Source: CAMEON01 sp964463245
GTDB lineage: Bacteria; Bacillota; Clostridia; Oscillospirales; CAG-272
Assembly (NCBI GenBank): GCA_964463245.1
Contig: CAYXBU010000057.1
Location: 1-11,178, forward strand
Direction: 5' to 3'
DNA: 11,178 nt
The translations under genes were made by a program, and so were the position numbers. Shown here in pieces: positions 1 to 6,048 of the stretch (the stretch's first letter is position 1; every line of letters starts with the position of its first letter). A model generated the notes under the pieces. It worked only from the letters and a program-made list of their open reading frames with translations. It did not search any database and was not told where the DNA came from.

Positions 1-22
1 AATCAGCGTTTCCCTTGCTTAT

Positions 23-51
23 AGTATAGCCTATTCTGCCGAAAAAGTCAA
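23..51 (-). promoter_or_regulatory. Sigma-A-type promoter pointing out of the left edge
   Basis: Read on the minus strand, TTGACT (46-51) and TATACT (23-28) are separated by exactly 17 bases, close to the housekeeping consensus. It lies beyond the stop codon of trmO and reads leftward, so it should drive a gene that begins outside the window. A purine-rich stretch (AAGCAAGGG on the minus strand) follows the -10 box and could be part of that gene's leader. Confidence 0.55.
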
Positions 52-84
52 TAGTTTGTTGAAAAATAATTTTCTTGTTGAGAA

Positions 85-98
85 CGCGGTTTCCCGCG
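85..98 (-). terminator. Possible weak terminator after trmO
   Basis: A 5-bp GC-only stem (CGCGG/CCGCG) closed by a GAAA tetraloop on the minus strand lies 6 bases after the trmO stop. The T-rich stretch that follows is not immediate (TTCTCAACAAG comes first, then AT-rich sequence), so as an intrinsic terminator it is weak. It sits between trmO and the outward-facing promoter, where a terminator is expected. Confidence 0.3.
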
Positions 99-103
99 AA
101 AGG

Positions 104-802
104 TCAAATGGGCAGGCAATCCGTCACCCACAGATCCTCTCCGTCCACGGTAAACTCCACGTTGTGCCCGGCGAAGTAGACCCCGTACACACGCTCCGGG
201 TCGTGCTGGTAGGAGGGGCGAGGGTCGTCCGCCAGCACCGCCAGAAGGGCGGCTCTTTTTCCCTCGGGGAACAGCTCCAGGAGCGCGGGCGGGCAGTGTA
301 CTTGCAGGTGATGATCCCGCACCGCATCGGCAAAGCCCCCGGTGGCCTCCGGGTGGGCATCGGTGTAGGGGAGGTAGGGCTTGATGTCCAAGATGGGAGT
401 GCCGTCCATCAGGTCGGCTCCCGAGACCACCAAGACCGGAGCGTCCGGGCGGTCGTACAGAATGCGGCAGAGCCGCACCGAGGAAAGTCCGATGGGATTG
501 GGACGGTAGGGGGAGCGGGTGGCGAACACCCCCATGGGAGTATTGCCCCCCAATCGGGGCGGGCGAACCATGGGTTGCCAGCTGTCGGCGGCGCGCTTGA
601 TGTCTGAGAACAGCCACAGCAGCCACAGGTGGGAGAAACCCTCCAGCCCCCGCAGGGCATCCGGGTTGCGGTAGGGCGGTTCAAAGACGATCTCGGCTTC
701 CAGCTCGGGGACACGCCCGCTCTGTCGCGGAATGCCGAATTTCTCGGGGAAATCCGTCCGAATGTGCGCGATCGGACGGCAGATCAGGGTATCGGTCATC
801 AT
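104..802 (-). CDS. trmO: tRNA (N6-threonylcarbamoyladenosine-37) N6-methyltransferase TrmO
   Basis: The 232-residue product belongs to the TsaA/YaeB/VirR (UPF0066) family, the single beta-barrel SAM-dependent methyltransferases that methylate t6A37 of threonine tRNAs that read ACY codons to m6t6A. The family signatures are present: SPYRPNPIGLS at about residues 97-107, and LMDGTPILDIKPYLPY at about 131-146. A C-terminal domain with DPRPSYQ and YGVYFAGHNVEF matches the E. coli-type full-length enzyme (about 235 residues). The start at 802 (ATGATG) is preceded by AAGGAAAGG eight bases upstream. A longer frame from 928 would run through the hairpin at 832-885 and adds 42 residues unlike the family, so it was rejected. 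The gene is alone on its transcript. The function is assigned from family knowledge; confidence is high. Confidence 0.93.
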   Translation of the reverse strand: MMTDTLICRPIAHIRTDFPEKFGIPRQSGRVPELEAEIVFEPPYRNPDALRGLEGFSHLWLLWLFSDIKRAADSWQPMVRPPRLGGNTPMGVFATRSPYRPNPIGLSSVRLCRILYDRPDAPVLVVSGADLMDGTPILDIKPYLPYTDAHPEATGGFADAVRDHHLQVHCPPALLELFPEGKRAALLAVLADDPRPSYQHDPERVYGVYFAGHNVEFTVDGEDLWVTDCLPI

Positions 803-831
803 GGTATATCCCTTTCCTTCTCTGTATATAT

Positions 832-885
832 AAGAAGACCCGAACTGTCCCGCATACGACGGGGGTTTCCTGTTCGGGTCTTCTT
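832..885 (-). terminator. Long hairpin between the repeat-protein gene and trmO, likely terminator
   Basis: Perfect 14-bp inverted repeat (832-845 with 872-885, AAGAAGACCCGAAC and its complement) around a 26-base loop, which holds a nested 4-bp stem (849-852 with 860-863). On the minus strand the outer stem ends in TCTTCTTATATATA, a U-rich tail. It starts 27 bases after the stop codon of the upstream gene and ends about 30 bases before the trmO start, so it fits an intrinsic terminator. Because no convincing promoter lies between it and trmO, it could alternatively be an attenuator in a trmO leader. Confidence 0.6.
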
Positions 886-911
886 GAATGGATAATATCG
901 ATGCTGGATTA

Positions 912-3173
912 TCAGGCGGCCGGATCAATGGTCGTCTCGGTGATCAGCTTGCCGTCCTTATCAAAGCGGTAGGTACCGGCAGGCAGGAGCCCGTTTGCCA
1001 TCTTCTCGGAGATGGTGTACGTGGTGTTCGTGACCGCGCGGAGAGTCGACCCGATGAAGTACAGGTCGCCCGCATCACTCTTGACCAGTCCGGCATAGGT
1101 CGCACGCCCGTCCACGAGGTATGTGACAGTCCCATTCGACATACGCACCAAGCCATTGGTCATGCTCTCGCCTGCCAGCAACTCGGGCGGGTTCTGCAGA
1201 ACACCGTTGCTGTCAAAGGTGTAGCTGCCGCTCGGAAGCAGACCGTTGGTCTGGCTGTTTGTCAGATAGTAGGTCACGTTGCACACGGCCTGACCGGAGG
1301 AGCCAATGTAGTACAGATCCCCGGCATCGCTCTTCACCAGCTTGGCGAAGGTAGCGACTCCGTCGGTCAAGTACCGGATCTTGCCGCTTGCCGGCTTGAT
1401 CAGACCGTTCATGTAGTCGGTTCCCGCCAGGATCTGCGGCAGATCGGTCAGCTTTCCGGTGGCATCGAAGCTGTATGTGTCAGCCGGGAGCAGGCCGTTG
1501 CTGTGCGCGGCGTCGATGGTGTACGCGGAGTTGCAGACAGCCTTCAGAGCAGAACCGATGAAGTAGTAATCCCCATCGTCGCTCTTGACCAGACCCGCAT
1601 AGGTTTTCTCCCCGTCCTCAAAATACTGAATTACGCCGTTGGGCATCCGGATCAGACCGTTGAGGTAATCCTCACCCGCAAGGATCGTGGGCAGGGAGGT
1701 GATCTTGCCGTTCGCGCCGAACTTGTAGGTGCCGGCGGGAAGCAGACCGTTGGTCTTGCCGGCGGGAATGTTGTAGCTGACGTTCCTCAGCTCGCGCAGG
1801 GAGGAGCTGATGAAATAGTAATCGCCATCGTCGCTTTGAACCAGTCCGGCGTAGTTCGCCTTGCCGTTTTTCAGGTACTGCACCACGCCCGAGCTGAAGC
1901 GAACCAGGCCATTCGAGAAATCCTCTCCTGCCAGCAGCTCCGGCAGGTCAGTCGCGGTTCCGTCCTCGCCAAAGGTGTAGCGACCGGATGGGAGCAGTCC
2001 GTTGGTATTCTTGTCGGTGATATAGTAGCTTCGATTGCGGATCGCATAGCCATCGCTGCCAACGAAATAGTAATTGTCTCCGCTGAACTTCAGAAGACCG
2101 GTGTCGGTCGGCTCACCGTTCTCGATGATGATGAGCTTACCTTGTGCGTTCTCCACGACGGCGTTGCGAGGATTCTCCGCATCTGCGGCAAGAACCTGAC
2201 CCAGGATATCGCCTCCCTGAGAGAAGAAATGCTTGCCCTCCTCCAGGAGGGAATTGGCGCGGAAGGAGCTGACATCTACCGTCTCACCGGAGACGGCCTT
2301 GCAGGAGCTGTCGATGTAGTAAATGTTGCCGTTCGTGTCGGACACGGCACCGGCAAATTGTGCCTGACCGTTGATGTAGTAGCGAATGTTGCCGTCCGCG
2401 TCTGTCCAGAGTCCGTTCTTGACGGTCTCGCTCGTGGCCTCGGAGGCCATGTGCATGGGCTTGTTGGCAAAGTTGTCCGGATTGGCGCGGTAGTAATGAC
2501 ATACGACGCCGAAGACGAACTCAGTGCCGGTGTTGGCATTTTGATCCGTATCCCAATAGATCGAACTGAAGTCTTCAATATAATAAGGGCAAATGTCCCC
2601 CTTATGGCGGTAGAGAGGTGCATACCCCCATTTGGATTCGATCATGAGATCCTCGATCTCGGTAGCTCCCTCCGGTACATCCACGACCACTCCGGCGTGC
2701 ACGATCACTTCACCGTATGTATCGTTGATGCGTTTTGTAATGTTTCCGGCTTCATCTCGCTGAACATAGTTACAAGCAATGGATAAAGAGTACGTAACAA
2801 CGCATCCGACTTCCGGCTCATCGATGAGGATATAGCTGTTATCCGAAATGTACGGCGTGGGATCTTCGAGCCAACCGTCAGCTGTTTCTGCCTCCCGCGC
2901 GAGGAAGGCATAGGCAAAGCAATTGTAGGAGATCGTCACGTCGCCGATCACGGTAGCACCTAACGCTTCGTACGGAGCGCACTCCTGTTTGGCGGCGGCG
3001 ATATCCTTCGAACTCAGGGGCTCCAGATAACGATCCACAGAGACAGCGGTCCCCTGCGGCGTATATGTCACGACCGTGGTGGACTGATAATTAGAGGTAC
3101 CGGCCAAGGGTATGGCGATCAGAGCTGAAATGGTCAAAATGAGTGTGCACGCGATCAAAAGAAAACGTTTCAT
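912..3173 (-). CDS. Exported protein: papain/NlpC-like domain plus 84-residue tandem repeats
   Basis: A 753-residue protein with a signal peptide (KR followed by a hydrophobic stretch, residues 4-22, likely cut near residue 25). Residues about 60-230 resemble a papain-like (NlpC/P60-type) cysteine peptidase fold: Cys85 in YNCFAYAF, His159 in VIVHAGVVV, then ESKWG (179-183) and LYRH (187-190) before CPYY. This Cys/HAGVV/SKWG order is seen in secreted clostridial proteins of unknown substrate. From about residue 358 the protein consists of repeats with motifs NGLLPxGxYxF, LLAGExxxNGL and LVKSDDGDYYFIGS, similar in style to choline/glucan-binding repeats, so cell-surface attachment is plausible. 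Start at 3173 chosen because AAGGAG lies 11 bases upstream and the signal peptide follows; the 66-codon upward extension runs through the promoter. No sortase motif or membrane anchor is seen. Enzymatic activity is inference. Confidence 0.85.
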   Translation of the reverse strand: MKRFLLIACTLILTISALIAIPLAGTSNYQSTTVVTYTPQGTAVSVDRYLEPLSSKDIAAAKQECAPYEALGATVIGDVTISYNCFAYAFLAREAETADGWLEDPTPYISDNSYILIDEPEVGCVVTYSLSIACNYVQRDEAGNITKRINDTYGEVIVHAGVVVDVPEGATEIEDLMIESKWGYAPLYRHKGDICPYYIEDFSSIYWDTDQNANTGTEFVFGVVCHYYRANPDNFANKPMHMASEATSETVKNGLWTDADGNIRYYINGQAQFAGAVSDTNGNIYYIDSSCKAVSGETVDVSSFRANSLLEEGKHFFSQGGDILGQVLAADAENPRNAVVENAQGKLIIIENGEPTDTGLLKFSGDNYYFVGSDGYAIRNRSYYITDKNTNGLLPSGRYTFGEDGTATDLPELLAGEDFSNGLVRFSSGVVQYLKNGKANYAGLVQSDDGDYYFISSSLRELRNVSYNIPAGKTNGLLPAGTYKFGANGKITSLPTILAGEDYLNGLIRMPNGVIQYFEDGEKTYAGLVKSDDGDYYFIGSALKAVCNSAYTIDAAHSNGLLPADTYSFDATGKLTDLPQILAGTDYMNGLIKPASGKIRYLTDGVATFAKLVKSDAGDLYYIGSSGQAVCNVTYYLTNSQTNGLLPSGSYTFDSNGVLQNPPELLAGESMTNGLVRMSNGTVTYLVDGRATYAGLVKSDAGDLYFIGSTLRAVTNTTYTISEKMANGLLPAGTYRFDKDGKLITETTIDPAA
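915..2000 (-). repeat. Tandem 252-bp repeats encoding 84-residue units
   Basis: The motif GLLPxGxYxF starts at protein residues 392, 476, 560, 644 and 728, a period of exactly 84 residues (252 bases) with no insertion or deletion. That makes four full units and a final partial unit of 26 residues at the C-terminus; a divergent half unit (about residues 358-391) precedes them. Units differ at many positions, so this is an old duplication held in register rather than a recent one. Confidence 0.85.
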
Positions 3174-3302
3174 GAGAGGGAGAACTCCTTTTTGTAATGC
3201 AGATGACTCTCGTCCGGGTGGGAAAAGGGGGAAATGGACACGAAAAACGCGTTTGCTGCCCTGAATATGCAATTTCGACGGCAGAAAACGACACCGACCC
3301 GT

Positions 3303-3331
3303 ATAATAACATATTTTCTTCCTGTTGTCAA
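3303..3331 (-). promoter_or_regulatory. Strong promoter of the repeat-protein gene
   Basis: On the minus strand TTGACA (3326-3331) and TATTAT (3303-3308) are 17 bases apart, with a TG-rich spacer end (ATATGT). The predicted start near 3296 gives a leader of about 120 bases before the ATG at 3173; no known riboswitch pattern was recognised in that leader. A short inverted repeat, GTTGT-CA-ACAAC (3324-3335), overlaps the -35 box and could be an operator. Confidence 0.72.
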
Positions 3332-3443
3332 CAACTTTTTCGGTTTTTTCTCCCAAAAACGCAAACATCAATCGTTTTTTTACACATTTAATCCTGCTTT
3401 TATACGCTCAATTTTATATAATATACATACCGAACGAATAAAA

Positions 3444-3468
3444 CGAGCCGGCAATGCACGCCGGCTCG
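3444..3468 (-). terminator. Intrinsic terminator of the lipoprotein gene
   Basis: A 9-bp GC-rich stem (CGAGCCGGC at 3444-3452 with its complement at 3460-3468) and a 7-base loop; on the minus strand it is followed by TTTTATTCG. It starts 15 bases after the stop codon at 3484. The rest of the gap to the next promoter (3340-3443) is AT-rich and shows no gene. Confidence 0.85.
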
Positions 3469-3483
3469 CATTTTCAAGGGCTA

Positions 3484-3789
3484 TCAGCGGAGTCTTTTGA
3501 CGGGAGACGTGGTGGTCTCGGGGGCGGTGGTCCCGGGGTTGGTGCTCGGAGCCGAGGTGCCGGGGTTGGTGCCGGGCACGGAGGTGCCGGGGGCAGACGT
3601 GCCCGGGGTGGTGGCGGGGGTGGTCTCGGGCTTGGTGGCCGGAGCCGTAGTGGAGGTGTGCGGCTTGTCGGTCGCGGTGGCCTTGTCGGAATCGTTTCGA
3701 CCGCAGGAGCCGAGCAGGAGCAGAGCCGCCAGCGAGACGACGCCCAGAATGTGCAGGCCTGTATGGGTCTTCTTTTTCGTTTCGTTCAT
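3484..3789 (-). CDS. Small Pro/Thr-rich lipoprotein
   Basis: A 101-residue product: basic N-terminus (KKK), hydrophobic segment at residues 12-26, then the lipobox LGSC with the lipidation cysteine at residue 29. The mature part is low complexity, rich in Thr, Pro, Gly and Ser, with short units such as PGTSAPGTS and NPGT from about residue 60, ending in VKRLR. Such a tail suggests an extended, possibly glycosylated spacer on the outer face of the membrane. The start at 3789 is preceded by AGAAAGG 12 bases upstream, and a longer frame from 4062 has no signal sequence at its start. No enzymatic domain is visible and no specific function can be given. The coding strand is strongly biased towards C, so the opposite strand shows long glycine-rich shadow frames. 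Confidence 0.75.
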   Translation of the reverse strand: MNETKKKTHTGLHILGVVSLAALLLLGSCGRNDSDKATATDKPHTSTTAPATKPETTPATTPGTSAPGTSVPGTNPGTSAPSTNPGTTAPETTTSPVKRLR

Positions 3790-3809
3790 GGATTGACCAA
3801 ACCTTTCTC

Positions 3810-3882
3810 TTGCGGCGGATGAGGTCGTGCCTCGCGCCGCAAATCGGATCGGGAGCCGCACTGCCGACGGCAAGACGGCTCC
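3810..3882 (-). promoter_or_regulatory. Two strong stem-loops in the lipoprotein 5' leader
   Basis: Two nested stem-loops fill the leader. The first pairs 3852-3858 with 3876-3882 (7 bp) and, inside, 3862-3865 with 3869-3872. The second pairs 3810-3816 with 3836-3842 (7 bp, TTGCGGC/GCCGCAA) and, inside, 3821-3824 with 3830-3833. The second stem ends directly at the ribosome binding site (3802-3809), so it could control access of the ribosome or stabilise the messenger. No named riboswitch class was recognised. Confidence 0.4.
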
Positions 3883-3886
3883 GCTT

Positions 3887-3914
3887 ATAGTATGCACCGC
3901 GCCGCGTGGGCAAA
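3887..3914 (-). promoter_or_regulatory. Possible promoter of the lipoprotein gene
   Basis: On the minus strand TTTGCC (3909-3914) and TACTAT (3887-3892) are spaced by 16 bases. The match to consensus is only moderate, but it is the best candidate between the divergent genes, and the predicted transcript would begin right at the first leader stem-loop. Confidence 0.33.
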
Positions 3915-3979
3915 GCGTGGAAAAATCAGCAAGAAAACAAAACCGGGCGAGAGAGGGCGAAAAAACTGTCCCGTTCTCC

Positions 3980-4008
3980 TTGACAAACCCCGTCGGTTGT
4001 GCTATCAT
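3980..4008 (+). promoter_or_regulatory. Near-consensus promoter of the aminopeptidase-rhamnosidase operon
   Basis: TTGACA (3980-3985) and TATCAT (4003-4008) are 17 bases apart, with transcription expected to start near 4015. This leaves a leader of about 30 bases before the ATG at 4047. No operator-like palindrome was noticed, and the short leader leaves little room for RNA control, so the operon may be largely constitutive. Confidence 0.8.
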
Positions 4009-4046
4009 TGTATCGGAGAAAAACCATGCAAGGAAAGGTATTTGAT

Positions 4047-5288
4047 ATGAGAAAAACAACATTGAAAAAATATGCCGAGCTGTTGGCCGTATGCGGCGTA
4101 TCCGTGAAGAAGGGGGACGAGGTCATTATTGAGGCGGGGCTGGATCAGCCGGAATTCGTCCGCCTGTGCGTGGAGGCCTGCTACCGTGCGGGAGCCGCCA
4201 AGGTGCGTGTCAACTGGTCGTACCAGCCGCTGGCCAAGCTGAATGTCCGCTACCAGTCCCTCAAGACCCTCTCGGCGGTGGACGAGATCGAGCGGGCGCG
4301 TTGGCAGTACCGCATGGACAAGAACCCCGCCATGCTCTACCTGCTCTCGGACGACCCCGACGGCCTGCGCGGCATCAACCAGGAGAAGCAGGGCAAGGCC
4401 ATGCAGGCGCGCTACGGGATCATCAAGCCCTACCGCGAGGCCATGGACAACAAGTATAAGTGGTGCATCGCTGCCGTGCCGGGCGAGGCATGGGCAAGGA
4501 AGGTGTTCCCCGGCCTGCGTACCTCCACCGCCGTGGAGAAGCTGTGGCGAGCCATCCTGTACACCAGCCGCGTGCTTGATGCCGAGGGGCAGGAGCTTGA
4601 CCCGGTCGCCGCATGGAAGGCACACAACGAGAGCTTCCGGGATCGGTGTGCCCACCTCAACCGCCTGCACATCAGCTCGCTGGAGTACAGCGCGAGCAAC
4701 GGCACGAGCTTCACCGTCGGACTGATGCCGCAGGGTATCTTCTGCGGCGGCAGTGAGCACACGCTGGGCGGTGAGGAGTTCAACCCCAACATCCCCTCCG
4801 AGGAGATCTTCACCTCCCCCCGAAAGGGTGTCGCCGAGGGCATCGTCTATTCGTCTCTGCCGCTGTCCTACAAGGGCGAGATGATCGAGGACTTCTTCGT
4901 CCGCTTTGAGGGCGGTCGCGTGGTCGAGGTGGGAGCCGCCAAGAATCAGGCTCTGCTGGAGCAGATGGTGCACATGGACGAGGGAGCCGCCATGCTGGGC
5001 GAGTGCGCTCTGGTGCCGTATACCTCCCCCATTCGGCAGAGCGGCATCACCTTCTTTGAGACCCTGTTCGACGAGAACGCCGCCTGCCACCTGGCATTAG
5101 GCGCGGGCTTTACCAACTGCGTGAGGGACTATGACTCCTACACTCTGGACGAGCTGCATGACATGGGGGTCAACGACTCCATGATCCACGTGGACTTCAT
5201 GATCGGCACCGCTGACCTGAATGTGACCGCCGTCTGCGAGAATGGCGAGCGGGTGGTCATCTTCCGTGATGGCGTTTGGGCGATCTGA
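4047..5288 (+). CDS. M29 family metallo-aminopeptidase (AmpS/PepS/aminopeptidase T type)
   Basis: The 413-residue product has the length and layout of peptidase family M29, cytoplasmic two-metal aminopeptidases that remove N-terminal residues from peptides. Likely metal ligands by motif: Glu253 (in NPNIPSEEIFTSP), Glu319 (in GECALVP), His348 (in CHLALG), and His381 and Asp383 (in HVDFMIG). The tyrosine found seven residues after the first histidine in T. thermophilus AmpT is Phe355 here. The start at 4047 has AGGAAAGG eight bases upstream; an in-frame ATG at 4026 has no such site. It is the first gene of the operon, 34 bases before the deacetylase gene. No signal peptide, so the enzyme is cytoplasmic. 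Substrate preference cannot be read from sequence; the pairing with carbohydrate enzymes hints at glycopeptide or cell-wall peptide turnover, which is inference. Confidence 0.93.
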   Translation: MRKTTLKKYAELLAVCGVSVKKGDEVIIEAGLDQPEFVRLCVEACYRAGAAKVRVNWSYQPLAKLNVRYQSLKTLSAVDEIERARWQYRMDKNPAMLYLLSDDPDGLRGINQEKQGKAMQARYGIIKPYREAMDNKYKWCIAAVPGEAWARKVFPGLRTSTAVEKLWRAILYTSRVLDAEGQELDPVAAWKAHNESFRDRCAHLNRLHISSLEYSASNGTSFTVGLMPQGIFCGGSEHTLGGEEFNPNIPSEEIFTSPRKGVAEGIVYSSLPLSYKGEMIEDFFVRFEGGRVVEVGAAKNQALLEQMVHMDEGAAMLGECALVPYTSPIRQSGITFFETLFDENAACHLALGAGFTNCVRDYDSYTLDELHDMGVNDSMIHVDFMIGTADLNVTAVCENGERVVIFRDGVWAI

Positions 5289-5322
5289 TCCGAGACCGGA
5301 CACGAAAAAGAGAGGTACCGCT

Positions 5323-6024
5323 ATGGAAAAGCGATTCCGCAGGGACATCCTGAAGGCCGTCACCTTCAGCTATGATGACGGCGTGACCCCGGACATCCGC
5401 TTAGTCGAGCTGATGAACCGCTATGGGATCAAGGCGACCTTCAACCTCTGCTCCGCTCTCTTGGGCAGGCCCATCGAGCTGGCCGAGGACGGCCGCATCA
5501 TCACCCACGGCAAGGTCGCACCCGAGCAGGTGCGGGAACTGTACGCGGGGCATGAGGTCGCGGTGCACACCCTGACCCATCCGCATATCGCATCCCTCCC
5601 GGAGGACGAGATCCTGCGGCAGGTGGAGGAGGATCGTCTGGCACTGGAGGCACTGGTCGGCTACCCCGTTGTTGGAATGGCCTACCCCTACGGCGAGCAT
5701 ATCGGCGTCGCCGAGGTGTTGGCGGGCAAGACCCCCATCCGTTACGCCCGCACCGTGTCCTGCAACGGTCTCTTTGATCAGCAGACCGATCTCTGGCACT
5801 TCCGCCCCACGGCCTTCCACCTGCACTTTGATCAGCTCATGGAGCTGGGCGAGAGATTCCTTGCTCTGCAGCCGACCGAGCCGCAGATATTCTATATTTG
5901 GGGGCACTCCTACGAGCTGGACAACGACCCCGCCAACTGGGAGCGGCTGGAGCGGTTCTTTGACCTCATCGCGGGGCGGGAGGACATCTTCTACGGCACC
6001 AATCGGGACGTGCTGCTGACCTGA
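5323..6024 (+). CDS. NodB/CE4-type polysaccharide deacetylase
   Basis: The 233-residue product carries the NodB homology motifs of carbohydrate esterase family 4: motif 1 TFSYDDG (residues 14-20, catalytic base Asp18 and metal ligand Asp19), motif 2 HTLTHP (82-87, metal ligands His82 and His86), motif 3-like YPYG (121-124), and a late WGHSYE (193-198) with the usual terminal histidine. The family removes N-acetyl or O-acetyl groups from glycans such as peptidoglycan, chitin or xylan. Unlike most of them, this one has no signal peptide and the domain starts almost at residue 10, so it should act on a cytoplasmic substrate. Start at 5323 follows AGAGAGG. It lies 34 bases after the aminopeptidase and 24 bases before the rhamnosidase-like gene, in one operon. 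The substrate is unknown. Confidence 0.9.
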   Translation: MEKRFRRDILKAVTFSYDDGVTPDIRLVELMNRYGIKATFNLCSALLGRPIELAEDGRIITHGKVAPEQVRELYAGHEVAVHTLTHPHIASLPEDEILRQVEEDRLALEALVGYPVVGMAYPYGEHIGVAEVLAGKTPIRYARTVSCNGLFDQQTDLWHFRPTAFHLHFDQLMELGERFLALQPTEPQIFYIWGHSYELDNDPANWERLERFFDLIAGREDIFYGTNRDVLLT

Positions 6025-6048
6025 TCGGCACGGGAAAGGATCATAATC

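Noticed and set aside
888..2786. Long open frame of 632 codons on the plus strand
   Set aside because: It lies antisense to the repeat-protein gene, mirrors its periodicity, and has no ribosome binding site or recognisable protein; it also crosses no promoter of its own.
3454..3822. Glycine-rich plus-strand frame
   Set aside because: It is the complement of the Pro/Thr-rich lipoprotein tail; the lipoprotein has a lipobox, a ribosome binding site and a terminator.
4005..5090. Minus-strand frame of 361 codons
   Set aside because: Antisense to the M29 aminopeptidase, whose metal-ligand motifs are unmistakable.
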